Counted from the first letter of the stretch, positions 46,051 to 58,509 are shown. The stretch: DNA of 64,000 bases from CAZSBB01 sp964605235 (GCA_964605235.1 CAZSBB010000018.1:1-64000); one strand, 5' to 3'. The notes: a model not told the origin generated them from the letters alone. Translations and numbers: made by a program.

Positions 46051-46123
46051 GCGGGCGTAGCTCAATGGATAGAGCAGCTGACTTCGGATCAGCAGGTTAG
46101 AGGTTCGAGTCCTCTCGCCCGTA
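46051..46123 (+). tRNA. tRNA-Arg (anticodon UCG)
   Basis: 73 nt cloverleaf. Acceptor GCGGGCG / CGCCCGT, D-arm GCTC..GAGC, anticodon stem GCTGA / TCAGC with loop CTTCGGA (anticodon TCG, reads CGA and other CGN), T-arm AGAGG-TTCGAGT-CCTCT, discriminator A. CCA is not encoded. A TACAAT hexamer at 46035 may be its -10. Confidence 0.95.
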
Positions 46124-46160
46124 TTGGTGGGGTTGATCGGTCGGGATTGCCGCCTTCGCC

Positions 46161-46592
46161 ATGGAACCGCCAGCCGCCATCCTGAACCTGCTGGAGCAAC
46201 CGCGCACGTGGTTGATGCTGGCGACGCTGGCGACAGTCGCATTGCTGGTGCAGCTGGCATGGGCGGGACGTCGGCCGACCATCCTGCGGCAAATGTCCAG
46301 TTCCACCGCGTTGTTGCTGCTGACCACCACCGCCCTGTGGGCGACCCTCCACGGCCTGCTGCGGCTCGATCCCGATGCCGACGACCCCATCGGCTTCTGG
46401 CGCGCCCTGGCGATCGGCATGACCTGCGGCAGCGTGGTCACGCTCCTGACGGCCCTGCTCGCTCAGCAGTGGGACCGCTGGGCGCAGCGGGAACAGACCC
46501 GCCATCCGACTCGTCCAAACATGCCCCCCACCCCCGCACCTGAACGTTGTGTGCCCCCCGTTTCCAGCAATCTCGCCAATTTTCGGAAATAA
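46161..46592 (+). CDS. Small predicted membrane protein, unknown function
   Basis: 143 aa with three hydrophobic segments (about 17-36, 47-66 and 80-102: WLMLATLATVALLVQLAW, ALLLLTTTALWATLHGLL, IGMTCGSVVTLLTALLAQ) and a Pro-rich polar tail. No family recognised. The minus-strand ORFs over the same region overlap the tRNA and are less plausible. No clear ribosome site before the ATG at 46161, so confidence is moderate. Confidence 0.5.
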   Translation: MEPPAAILNLLEQPRTWLMLATLATVALLVQLAWAGRRPTILRQMSSSTALLLLTTTALWATLHGLLRLDPDADDPIGFWRALAIGMTCGSVVTLLTALLAQQWDRWAQREQTRHPTRPNMPPTPAPERCVPPVSSNLANFRK

Positions 46593-46861
46593 TGCGGACG
46601 TGCGGCAGACAGCAGCCGATGGGTTGACTATGTTGAATTGGTCCAATGGCTGTCGCCCGGGAGAGTGGCAGTCGGTCTGCGACACCTTGGGACCCGGCAG
46701 TCCCCAACGGGCAATGAGGCCCGGGAGTCTTTAATGACCTGAGACGGGTCGCCCCGCGGCCCCCACAAACAGCCGATGTTCACCCCCGGCTGTGGGTCAG
46801 TTCCCCGACAATCCAACCTGTGACGCCAGCGCCCTCGCGCGCTGTCGCAGTGGTTGTTTTT
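46593..46861 (+). other. Structured leader before the ABC exporter genes
   Basis: 269 bp without a gene. Several stems can be drawn, for example GGGAC / GTCCC around 46689-46705, and CCCACAAACAGCCG near 46761 facing CGGCTGTGGG near 46787. I compared it with common riboswitch patterns (cobalamin, TPP, glycine, c-di-GMP) and found no match. Confidence 0.35.
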
Positions 46862-48607
<1,746 letters not shown>

Positions 48608-48608
48608 C

Positions 48609-50678
48609 ATGTCCTCCAGCGCCTGGTCATTCTGGAAAACGCTGCACCGCGCCGTCCGCCGCGACGAGCAGCGCCGCCGGGAAATGCTCTACGGCGACGA
48701 CGTGGACGAAGCCGAAGCCATGCGCCTGGCGCAGGAGCGCGGCAACCCGCTGTGGCGCCTGTTCAAACGCTATTACCTCGGCCGACATCTCCGCACCGTG
48801 CTGCTGACCACCTTCATGGCGAGCCTGCTGGGACTGGTGACCTATGGCTACGGGCTGTCCAGCAAATTCATCGCCGACGACATCGTGGAGATCGGCCTGC
48901 TGACGCACGACGTGGTCCCCGCCACCCAGCTCGATCCCACCCTGCTCACGGAGAGCCGGCTGTTCGCCCTGGATGAACCCCACCTGCGCACCGGCGTGGT
49001 CATGCAGCACGATGAAAGCCTCGGCCGCACCCGTGAGGAAAAACTCATCCTGCTCGGCTGGCTGGCGCTGGCGCTGCTGCTGCTGGAAGCGGCGCGGCAT
49101 GGCGTGGCGTGGCTGGTCCTGGAACGCACCGTCTATCTCACCCAGGAAGTGCAGTTCCGCCTGCGCCAGCACCTGCACGACAAGTTCCAGCAACTCCCGA
49201 TGAGCTACCACGACAGCCATTCGCCCGGACGCCTGCTGACCCACCTGTTCTCCGACATGAACGTGATTTCCAGCACCTTGAACGCCTTCCTGCGCATGCT
49301 GCCCGAAGCGTTTCTGGGCATCACCACCGGCGTGTGCCTGCTGCTGTGGCTGGACTTCTGGCGCGGGCTGCTGGTGATCCTCGCCCTGCCGCTGTACGCC
49401 ATGGTGTACAGTTGGTTCAGCAAATACCTCAAGGTGCTCAGCAAGGACGTGCGCGAGCGCGAAGGTTTGCTCAACGCCCAGATCGCCAACCGCGTGTCGC
49501 ACTTTCAGGTGGTCAAGGCGTATGGCCGGGAGACGGGCGAGGCGATCAGCTTCCTGCGCAAGGCGCGGCCGATCCTGCAGCAGCATCTGGGCATCGCGGT
49601 GTTCAGCACCGTGTTCAACGTGGTGTGCGCCATCATCAGCACCAGTGCGATGGGGATTGCGTTGTGGACCTGCGCCACCCGCTGCCGGGATGGCTTGATG
49701 TCGCCGGGCGAACTGCTGCTGTTCTACAGCGCGGTGGGTTATCTGTTCACCCCGGTGACCAACCTCACCAGCCAGGCGGGGGTGCTGCACAAGGTGACCG
49801 CCGTGGCCGCCAAGGCGATGCGCGTGCTCGATGAGCCGGTGACGCTGACGGACCCCGAGCAGCCGGCGGCGCCATTGACCCAGGCGCCGGAAGTGCGGTT
49901 CGACAACGTCAGCTTCCGTTACGAAGGCTCGCAGCGGGCGGCGCTGAAAAACGTGAGCTTCACCATCGGCGCCGGGCAGCGGGTGTGCGTGATGGGCCCC
50001 AGCGGTTGCGGGAAAACCACCATCGCCAAGCTGGCGTGCCGGTTTTATGATCCCACCGAGGGCGCGGTGACTTTCGACGGCATCAACATCCGCCGGTTCC
50101 GCATCGCCGACCTGCGCGATATCGTGGGCTTTGTCAGTCAGGAGCCGATCGTGTTCTCGGGCACCATTGCCGACAACATCCGTTATGGCTCGGAACAGGC
50201 GGACGAACGCAGGATCATCCGCTCCGCCCAGTACGCCCAGATTCACGATCACATCGAACAGCTCCCCGCCAAGTACCGCACCCTGACCCAGGAGCGCGGG
50301 CTGACCCTCAGCGGCGGACAGAAGCAGCGCGTCAACCTTGCCCGCACGCTGCTGCAACAAAACCATTTCCTGGTGCTCGACGACTGCACCTCGGCGCTGG
50401 ACGCCGACACGGAATCCCGTTTAATTGAAGCCCTCAAAACCGTGCTGCAGCAGCGCACCGCCCTGCTGGTGAGCCATCGCGTGTCGGTGGCGCTGGCGTG
50501 CGACCATGTGCTGATGCTGCGCGAAGGGGAAGTTGTGGAGTTCGGCCCGCCGCGCGAGTTGCTGCAGCAGAATGGCGCGTTCGCGGCGGTGCATCAGAAA
50601 CAAGTGGAAAAAGCCCGGGAAGCGGAGTTGCAGGCCAGCGCCGCCGCGGGTTTGATTTTGGCGGGAGTGACCCAGTGA
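48609..50678 (+). CDS. ABC exporter, fused TM and ATPase half-transporter (second)
   Basis: 689 aa. Longer than its neighbour: ~65 extra N-terminal residues and an insertion between the first two TM segments (~95-150), likely extracytoplasmic. ATPase motifs: Walker A GPSGCGKTT, VSQEPIVFS, signature LSGGQKQRV, Walker B FLVLDDCTSALD and LVSHRVS. Walker B ends in D-D where D-E is usual, so the catalytic Glu is Asp: a degenerate site, common in one half of heterodimeric exporters. Its stop overlaps the GTG of the HlyD-like gene. Confidence 0.9.
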   Translation: MSSSAWSFWKTLHRAVRRDEQRRREMLYGDDVDEAEAMRLAQERGNPLWRLFKRYYLGRHLRTVLLTTFMASLLGLVTYGYGLSSKFIADDIVEIGLLTHDVVPATQLDPTLLTESRLFALDEPHLRTGVVMQHDESLGRTREEKLILLGWLALALLLLEAARHGVAWLVLERTVYLTQEVQFRLRQHLHDKFQQLPMSYHDSHSPGRLLTHLFSDMNVISSTLNAFLRMLPEAFLGITTGVCLLLWLDFWRGLLVILALPLYAMVYSWFSKYLKVLSKDVREREGLLNAQIANRVSHFQVVKAYGRETGEAISFLRKARPILQQHLGIAVFSTVFNVVCAIISTSAMGIALWTCATRCRDGLMSPGELLLFYSAVGYLFTPVTNLTSQAGVLHKVTAVAAKAMRVLDEPVTLTDPEQPAAPLTQAPEVRFDNVSFRYEGSQRAALKNVSFTIGAGQRVCVMGPSGCGKTTIAKLACRFYDPTEGAVTFDGINIRRFRIADLRDIVGFVSQEPIVFSGTIADNIRYGSEQADERRIIRSAQYAQIHDHIEQLPAKYRTLTQERGLTLSGGQKQRVNLARTLLQQNHFLVLDDCTSALDADTESRLIEALKTVLQQRTALLVSHRVSVALACDHVLMLREGEVVEFGPPRELLQQNGAFAAVHQKQVEKAREAELQASAAAGLILAGVTQ

Positions 50679-51850
50679 ATCGTGCCCATGCCAGTGCGTC
50701 GTCCTCATCCTCAGCCGCGCCCCCCAACGCCCCCCAGCCGGGCGCGGACGCCAACCCCCGCCCCGCCGCCGGAAGCGCCCCCGGCGCTGGAAGTGCTGCC
50801 GGGGCAACGTCAGGAACATCGGGAGGCCATAGCCGCCCACCACGCACCGCGCGCCGGCGCTGGCTGACCTTCCGCAGCTTTCTGCTGCTGGTGGTGCTGC
50901 TGATCACCGCGCTGGTTTCGGCGGGCCTGTCGCTGCGCACCACGCGCTGGGTCGAAGCGCCGGGCTATCTCATGACCGACCTGGAAGTGGAAATCCGCCC
51001 CTCGGTGGAAGGCGCCATCGACAAGGACTTCGCCCACAGCGGCCAGGAGGTCAAGGAAGGCGAGGTGCTCATTCAGCTCAACGATTCCGTCCAGCGCGCC
51101 AGCTACGAACAGGCGAGCTCCGAGCTGGCGGCCCGGCAGGCGGAATTGCAGCAGTTGCGCACCCGCATGGAAATCGACAGCGCCCGCCGACGCGAGCAGA
51201 TTTACCAGGCGGAACAGGAACTGGAACTGTCGCTCCGCCGGCTCAAACGCATGGAGGAAGCCATCGCCCGCGGCGGCGGTTTCGCCCAGACGGAAATCGA
51301 CGACGCCAAGCTCAAGGCGGACATGTCGCGCAGCCGCTTGACTGAGCTGCGTCTGCCGGTGGAAAACGTCTGGCAGGAACAGGCGAAGGTGATGGAGGAA
51401 CTCATCCAGTCGGCGATGAAGAAAGTCGCCCTGCATGAAGCCGAGCTCAAAGTGCGGCAAATCCGCGCCCCGCTGTCCGGCATCGTCTACTTCAACCGCT
51501 ATGAGCCGGGCGAAGTGGTCAAACCCGACCATGTGCTGGGGCAGATCTTCGGCAAGGGCGTCTGGGTGGTGAAGCTCAAAGTACCCGAACGGCACATCGG
51601 CTTCGTGCAGGTGGGGCAGGACGTGCTCATCACCACCAGCGCGTATCCGTCGTACCGGTTTGACTACCTCAAGGCGAAGGTCAGCCGGATACTGCCGGTG
51701 GTCACGCCGCGGGCGACGGGCGACGGCATTTTCTACATCGAAGCCCAGCTCAAGCCGCCCTTCCCCTATGACCCGCAGCCGGGCTTGTCGGCGCTGGCGT
51801 ACATCGACGCCGGCGAATGCTCCTGGCTGACCCGCATCATCGGGTGGTGA
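50675..51850 (+). CDS. HlyD-family membrane fusion (adaptor) protein
   Basis: 391 aa from GTG 50675, which overlaps the previous stop codon (GTGA); GGGAG lies upstream. A low-complexity Ser/Ala/Pro N-terminus, one TM (SFLLLVVLLITALVSAGLSL), then a lipoyl/barrel-sandwich half (AIDKDFAHSGQEVKEGEVLI), a long coiled-coil hairpin with E/R/Q-rich helices, and the second half (IRAPLSGIVYFNRYEPGEVV). It bridges an inner-membrane exporter to the outer membrane. With the two ABC genes it forms a three-gene tripartite-type export operon; an outer-membrane TolC partner is not nearby. Confidence 0.9.
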   Translation: MNRAHASASSSSSAAPPNAPQPGADANPRPAAGSAPGAGSAAGATSGTSGGHSRPPRTARRRWLTFRSFLLLVVLLITALVSAGLSLRTTRWVEAPGYLMTDLEVEIRPSVEGAIDKDFAHSGQEVKEGEVLIQLNDSVQRASYEQASSELAARQAELQQLRTRMEIDSARRREQIYQAEQELELSLRRLKRMEEAIARGGGFAQTEIDDAKLKADMSRSRLTELRLPVENVWQEQAKVMEELIQSAMKKVALHEAELKVRQIRAPLSGIVYFNRYEPGEVVKPDHVLGQIFGKGVWVVKLKVPERHIGFVQVGQDVLITTSAYPSYRFDYLKAKVSRILPVVTPRATGDGIFYIEAQLKPPFPYDPQPGLSALAYIDAGECSWLTRIIGW

Positions 51851-51877
51851 GTGGCCAGACGCGGGCATACGTGCAGC

Positions 51878-51995
51878 AACGAGCCGGAAGCGTCAGCGAC
51901 GGGCAGAGCGTGCGGCGGCCGAACAACGTGCGCGCGCTTGCCCTGGACTCATGGCGTTCATTGACGCTGCCCGTCGCTCACGCTTCCGGCTCGTT
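51878..51995. repeat. AACGAGCCGG inverted-repeat element, copy 4 (118 bp)
   Basis: Starts AACGAGCCGGAAGCGTCAGC, ends GCTCACGCTTCCGGCTCGTT. It lies between the HlyD-like and HtrA genes. Confidence 0.8.
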
Positions 51996-52036
51996 TTCCC
52001 CTTGCGCAATCCCTGCACCGGCGTCATCGTCCTCGC

Positions 52037-52051
52037 TACGATGAGGGCATG
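52037..52051 (+). promoter_or_regulatory. TACGAT six nucleotides before the HtrA start
   Basis: TACGAT at 52037-52042, 6 nt, ATG 52049. It fits the leaderless layout seen at several genes here, though no good -35 is seen. Confidence 0.4.
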
Positions 52052-53401
52052 AACCCACGCTTCGCCCTCATCGCCCTGTTGCTGCTGCCGGTGTTGCCCC
52101 TGCGCGCCCAACTCACCGAGGACGCCCGGCGGAACCTGCGGCGAACGCCGGTGGTGGACGTGTTCGAGAACTGCCACGATTCGGTGGTCAACATCTCCAC
52201 CGCGCAGATCATCGAATACCGCGCCCCCATGGGCATTCCTGATCTGTTTCAAGACCTGTTCGACCTGCCCGACCGCCAGCAGCGCGTGCAGCGCTTCAAA
52301 CGCGAAAGCGTCGGCAGCGGGTTCATCCTGCATGAAGCCGGCTACGTGGTCACCAACGCCCATGTCGTGGCGCGCACTGCCGAGCAGAAGGTCATCTTCG
52401 GCAACCAGAAAGAGTATGACGCCCAGGTGATCGCGATTGACGAGGAGCGCGATCTGGCGGTGCTCAAGATTGAAGCTGACCACCCGCTCAAACCGTTGCC
52501 GCTGGGCCACAGCAGCGACTTGATGGTGGGCGAAACCGTCATCGCCATCGGCAACCCGCTGGGCTATCAGCACACCGTGACCAGCGGCGTGGTCAGCGCC
52601 CTGCACCGCGATCTGCAAGCCAGTGAAAACGTCACCTTCCACGATCTCATCCAGACCGACGCCAGCATCAACCCCGGGAACTCCGGCGGTCCGCTGCTCA
52701 ACGCGCTGGGCGAACTGGTGGGCATCAACACCGCCATCCGCGCCGATGCCCAGAACATCGGCTTCGCCATCCCGGTCGACCAGTTGCGTCAGTCGTTGCC
52801 GGAACTGCTGGATGTCGAGCGGCGCTACCGCATCCACCTGGGCATGCGCGTCAGCGCCGATGAGCCGGCGCGGGTGCTGGGCGTGGTGGACCATTCCCCG
52901 GCGGCCAGGGCGGATGTGCGCGTAGGCGACATTGTGACCCGGCTGGACAATGTCCTCATCCGCGGCGGGGTGGATTTCTACATCAACCTCATCGGCAAAC
53001 AGGCGGGCCAGACGCTTGACATCGTCATCCAACGCGAGGGCCAGGAAGGCCGGGGCAAAATCACCCTCGAAGCGCTCGCCAAACCCGACGGCGGCAAACT
53101 GCTCGAAAACCTGTTCGGCATCGCCGCCGCCACCATTACCGAGCAGATGGCGCAGCAGGCGAATCTGCCCCGCCTGCAGGGCCTGCTCATCACCGCCGTC
53201 GCCCGGGGCAGCGTGGGGGAAAAGGCGGGCCTGCGGCGCGGCGACGTCATCAGTCACCTGGGCCGCCACCAACTGGCGAGCCTGGATGACGCGGGCGTCC
53301 TGCTGGAAACGTTGCGTCAAGGCCAGCCGGTGGACCTGGGCATCCTGCGCTTCCGCGGCAACACCGTCTTCCGCACCCGCGTGCGCCTGATGGCCCAGTG
53401 A
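52049..53401 (+). CDS. HtrA/DegP-like periplasmic serine protease with two PDZ domains
   Basis: 450 aa. A signal peptide (FALIALLLLPVLPLRA) is followed by a trypsin-like domain with triad H105 (TNAHVV), D135 (ERDLAVL) and S212 (PGNSGGP). Residues ~255-350 are one PDZ domain (GVVDHSPAARADVRVGDIV) and ~360-445 a second (GLLITAVARGSVGEKAGLRR). It degrades or chaperones misfolded envelope proteins. Its layout is like DegP/DegQ. TACGAT 6 nt before ATG suggests a leaderless mRNA. Confidence 0.93.
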   Translation: MNPRFALIALLLLPVLPLRAQLTEDARRNLRRTPVVDVFENCHDSVVNISTAQIIEYRAPMGIPDLFQDLFDLPDRQQRVQRFKRESVGSGFILHEAGYVVTNAHVVARTAEQKVIFGNQKEYDAQVIAIDEERDLAVLKIEADHPLKPLPLGHSSDLMVGETVIAIGNPLGYQHTVTSGVVSALHRDLQASENVTFHDLIQTDASINPGNSGGPLLNALGELVGINTAIRADAQNIGFAIPVDQLRQSLPELLDVERRYRIHLGMRVSADEPARVLGVVDHSPAARADVRVGDIVTRLDNVLIRGGVDFYINLIGKQAGQTLDIVIQREGQEGRGKITLEALAKPDGGKLLENLFGIAAATITEQMAQQANLPRLQGLLITAVARGSVGEKAGLRRGDVISHLGRHQLASLDDAGVLLETLRQGQPVDLGILRFRGNTVFRTRVRLMAQ

Positions 53402-53507
53402 GGCGTCATGGCCAGGTGATGGTCTGCCTGCAGCCCCCTATTGCTGTTTAAGCGCCATCTTCATCAGTTCAGGCATCGTGGTGAATCGCCAAGCCTCATG
53501 GTCGCCG

Positions 53508-53568
53508 TTGCGCTCGCACAGCGAGCCCTGCCAAGGCATCCCCTGTAGGGCTCGCTATGCGAGCGCAA
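53508..53568. repeat. Facing GCGCTCGCACAGCGAGCCC units
   Basis: TTGCGCTCGCACAGCGAGCC (53508) is repeated in inverse at 53547-53568 (GGGCTCGCTATGCGAGCGCA). Each arm is itself palindromic. Confidence 0.7.
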
Positions 53569-53639
53569 CAACGATCCCCATACGTCAGCAGCACGTGTGA
53601 GCCAGAATCCACAACGCCCACCTGACCGTGGGTTTGCAG

Positions 53640-54404
53640 GTCCGGGCTCGCCCGGACAACGATCAACCAATGAGCCGCCGACAGCACTCTCCCCAACAAC
53701 ACACCGGCTGGCGTACACCGCCGGCACCGCCTGCCAGCAGGCAATCAAACACCAATCCAATGCCGCGCAATCATTGGGTCAACGGTTTTAAAATGTATTT
53801 TAATTGAAAATACATTCTATAGGTCGATCCATGTTGACCTGAATTTTGATGGGGTGCGGATTGTTCGACCCGTGGCGGTCGTGTTCGGGCCAGCCCGGAT
53901 AATGATTAACCAAGCAGCTGCTGACAACACGCTCCCCGACCACCAATCGGCCGGCATANNNNNNNNNNNNNNNNNNNNNNNNNNNNNNNNNNNNNNNNNN
54001 NNNNNNNNNNNNNNNNNNNNNNNNNNNNNNNNNNNNNNNNNNNNNNNNNNNNNNNNNNAATTGAAAATACATTTTACAGGTCGATCCATGTAGACCTGAA
54101 CATGGCTGGGGGGTGGATTGTTTGACCCGTGGCGGTCGTGTCCGGGCCAGCTCGGACAACGATTAACCAAGCAGCTGCTGACAACACGCTCCCCGACCAC
54201 CAATCGGCCGGCATACACCACAGGCACAGCCCGCCAGCAGGCAACCATACGCCCTCTCCGATCCAATGCCGCGCCATCATCGGGTCGGCGTTTTTAAAAT
54301 GTATTTTAATTGAAAATACATTTTACAGGTCGATCCATGTAGACCTGAACATGGCTGGGGGGGGGGGGCGATTGTTTGACCCGTGGCGGTCATGTCCGGG
54401 CCAG
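53640..54404. repeat. Tandem array of ~249-bp units around the N gap
   Basis: Each unit holds, in order, an AT-rich palindrome (AAAATGTATTTT / AAAATACATTTT), GGTCGATCCATGTAGACCTG, ATTGTTTGACCCGTGGCGGT, a GTCCGGGCCAGC hairpin, CAAGCAGCTGCTGACAACAC, and CCGACCACCAATCGGCCGGC. Copies of AATTGAAAAT start at 53802, 54059 and 54308, so units 2 and 3 are 249 bp apart; the first distance spans the gap. A more diverged unit lies before them (53640-53790). Confidence 0.85.
53959..54058. other. Assembly gap (100 Ns)
   Basis: Exactly 100 Ns inside the tandem array, the usual placeholder for a gap of unknown size. The true number of repeat units is therefore unknown. Confidence 0.95.
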
Positions 54405-54616
54405 CCCTCACTCTTACCCACATCTTTTTATGGTGCTTCACCAGCCCTGTCGATTCACTTGTTGGGCCACCTTCGAGAGCCATCAGGGCGGCCTGCTGAT
54501 TTCTGCAAGGTCCGGGCAGTTGTAGTTTGCCTATTCTCAAGCCCCCGTTTACGTAGTGCAATCCTTGTTTTTACCGTGAAAACGAGGGTTTGGGGACTTG
54601 TGGGTAAGAGTGAGGG
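54405..54616. mobile_element. 212-bp MITE-like insertion with 18-bp terminal inverted repeats
   Basis: Ends CCCTCACTCTTACCCACA and TGTGGGTAAGAGTGAGGG are perfect 18-bp inverted repeats. They are flanked by CCAG on both sides (54401-54404 and 54617-54620); the duplication can also be read as 10 bp (GGGCCAGCCC) with 15-bp ends. Removing the insert restores GTCCGGGCCAGCCCGGAC, which is the sequence found intact at 27074 and, nearly, at 54149. There is no transposase; a short minus-strand ORF fragment (..TGLVKHHKKMWVRV) reads into one end, so it may be an internally deleted insertion sequence. Confidence 0.8.
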
Positions 54617-54906
54617 CCAGCCCGGACCTACAGGAATAGCCGTATCACCCGCGGGAGCACGTTGTGCCCGCACTGGTCATCCCTGACCACCATCTGGCGC
54701 CGCAGTTGATCTCCAGTGAGAGATGCTGAATTGCGTCATTCATCTCCGGCGGTGGGCACGGCATCATTGGTCTGCTTTCACCCGTGCCAGACACGCCACA
54801 CCCGACCAATGCTGTGCCCAGCGCAGTAATGCCGCGAAATCCGGCAGATGCGCCTGATCGTCCAGCCTCACCCCACAAGCTCGAAGCGCGACACTCGATG
54901 CTTGAA

Positions 54907-54935
54907 AATGTATTTTAATTGAAAATACATTTTGT
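54907..54935. repeat. Isolated AT-rich palindrome (AAAATGTATTTT family)
   Basis: AAAATGTATTTT / AAAATACATTTT with loop AATTG, the same as in the tandem units but 590 bp beyond them. It lies about 115 bp past the zwf stop codon and might also end that transcript. Confidence 0.65.
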
Positions 54936-55050
54936 TATGCAGCACCAGAATGGTGCGGGCTGCGGGGGTGTGCCGGGCGTGATTGGTCTGGGGCGCGCCG
55001 AATTCGGGAATGCCTGAACCGGCAGGCAGCGCGGCGGGAGCCACCGGGTT

Positions 55051-56619
55051 TCAGCCGTTGTGCCAGTGCCGGCCGTCCTGCGCCATCATGATGTCGCTGC
55101 TGCTGGGGCCCCAGGTGCCCGAGGCGTAATTGGGCAGGTCGTCCTGGGGGTGTGCTTTCCAGTAGTCGAGGATGGGCTGGACGATGCGCCAGCAGCTTTC
55201 GATCTCATCGCGGTGTTTGAAGAGCGTCTGGTCGCCGCGCATCGCATCGAGCAGCAAGGTGGCGTAGGCTTCGGGGGGCTGGGCTTTGAACTGCTTGACG
55301 TAGTCGAAATCCATGACCACTTCCTTGAGGGTCATGCGTGAGCCGGGGACTTTGCCCTCAAACCGCAGGCGAATGCCTTCATCCGGCTGCACGTTGATGA
55401 CGATCTGATTGGGCTTCATGGCGCCGGTCTGCTCGCGGAACAGGCAGTGCGGCGTGTGCTTGAAGTAGACCACGATCTCCGTGACCTTCCTGGCCATGCG
55501 CTTGCCCGAGCGCAGGTAGAACGGCACGCCGCCCCAGCGCCAGGTGTCGATGTGCACCTTCAGCGCGGCATAGGTGTCGTTCTGACTCTCGGCCGCCACG
55601 CCCGGTTCCTCGCGGTACGCCGGAAGAGCTTTACCGCCAAGTGAGCCCTGGCCATATTGCCCGCGAATGGCGCTGCTGCGGATTGCGTCGCCGCGCCCGC
55701 TGCGGGTCGCTTTGAGCACCTTGGCTTTTTCCAACCGAATGTCGTCGGCCTGCATGCTCACCGGCGGCTCCATCGCCACCACCGCCATCAGTTGCAACAG
55801 GTGGCTCTGGATCATGTCGCGCATCGCGCCGCCGGCGGCCGAGTCGTAGTACCCGCCGCGCCCTTCCACCCCCACTGTCTCGGCGGCGGTCACCTGCACA
55901 TGGTCGATGTAGTTGCTGTTCCACACCGGCTCAAAAATCGCATTGGCGAAACGGAACACCAGCAGATTCTGCACCGTTTCCTTGCCCAGATAATGGTCGA
56001 TGCGGTAGATGCTTTCTTCCTCAAACACGCGCCCGAGCACGCGGTTGAGATGCCCCGCCGACTCGGGGTCGTGGCCGAAGGGCTTTTCCACGATGATGCG
56101 TTGCCAACTGGCGGCCTTGGGATCGATGCTGCACCAGCTCTTGCCCTCGGTCACCATGCCGTGCGCGCCGATGTTCTCGATCGTCGGTTCATACAACTGC
56201 GGCGACATGGAAAGGTAATACAGCACGCTGTCGCCGGTCTTGTGTTGCTGGCTCAACGCGGCGATGCGCTTTTTGAGATCCGGAAAATGCGCCGACTGCG
56301 TGGAGTCCGCCGCGTGGTAATGCACGTGCTGGCTGAACTGCCGCCAGGTGGCGTCATCGAAATGATGCGCGCCCTTGCTGGCCCATTCATGCAAATGGGC
56401 GCGGAAGTCGTCATCCGACATCTCGGTGCGACTGACGCCCAGCACGGCAAACTGGCCCGCGAGCTGCTTGCTCTGGAACAGGTCGTACAGCGAGGGAATC
56501 AGCTTGCGTTTGGTCAGATCGCCCGAAGCGCCAAAGATGACGATCAGGCACGGCGATGATTTTTCAGTCGGCGGCATGCTGGCATCAGACCCGAAAGGAA
56601 GGAAGTTGTAAAGCCCCAT
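55051..56619 (-). CDS. zwf: Glucose-6-phosphate dehydrogenase
   Basis: 522 aa. NADP fold IVIFGASGDLTKRKLIPSLY, substrate-site IVEKPFGHD, and catalytic RIDHYLGKETVQN. It oxidises glucose-6-phosphate to 6-phosphogluconolactone, the entry to the oxidative pentose phosphate or Entner-Doudoroff route. Longer N-terminus than usual by ~14 residues if ATG 56619 is used; ATG 56577 (MPPTEKSSP) would start nearer the domain. It begins 12 bp after the mnmG stop codon, so the two are co-transcribed. No pgl or gnd is adjacent. Confidence 0.95.
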   Translation of the reverse strand: MGLYNFLPFGSDASMPPTEKSSPCLIVIFGASGDLTKRKLIPSLYDLFQSKQLAGQFAVLGVSRTEMSDDDFRAHLHEWASKGAHHFDDATWRQFSQHVHYHAADSTQSAHFPDLKKRIAALSQQHKTGDSVLYYLSMSPQLYEPTIENIGAHGMVTEGKSWCSIDPKAASWQRIIVEKPFGHDPESAGHLNRVLGRVFEEESIYRIDHYLGKETVQNLLVFRFANAIFEPVWNSNYIDHVQVTAAETVGVEGRGGYYDSAAGGAMRDMIQSHLLQLMAVVAMEPPVSMQADDIRLEKAKVLKATRSGRGDAIRSSAIRGQYGQGSLGGKALPAYREEPGVAAESQNDTYAALKVHIDTWRWGGVPFYLRSGKRMARKVTEIVVYFKHTPHCLFREQTGAMKPNQIVINVQPDEGIRLRFEGKVPGSRMTLKEVVMDFDYVKQFKAQPPEAYATLLLDAMRGDQTLFKHRDEIESCWRIVQPILDYWKAHPQDDLPNYASGTWGPSSSDIMMAQDGRHWHNG

Positions 56620-56631
56620 CGCACCGGAGAA

Positions 56632-58509
<1,878 letters not shown>

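Larger units (their letters stand above)
53402..55050. other. Gene-free repeat region with an assembly gap
   Basis: 1.65 kb between the convergent htrA-like and zwf genes. It holds a facing pair of GCGCTCGCACAGCGAGCCC units (53508-53568), a decayed then three clearer ~249-bp tandem units, 100 Ns, a 212-bp insertion and AT-rich palindromes. All ORFs in it run through repeats and are not supported as genes. Confidence 0.8.

Noticed and set aside
46097..46441. Minus-strand ORF over tRNA-Arg and the small membrane protein
   Set aside because: It reads through the tRNA gene and lacks protein-like hydrophobic or motif structure.
46620..46800. Riboswitch (cobalamin, glycine or TPP) before the export genes
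   Set aside because: Fragments such as GGGAGAG occur, but the conserved cores of these classes are missing.
53640..54404. Integron attC array
   Set aside because: Units are nearly identical and carry no cassette ORFs, and no GTTRRRY/RYYYAAC core pairs are seen.
53800..54686. Several ORFs through the N gap and repeat array
   Set aside because: They are repeat-encoded and run through Ns; no ribosome sites or motifs.
53640..54935. CRISPR array
   Set aside because: Repeats are ~249 bp with no short unique spacers, and no cas gene is in the window.
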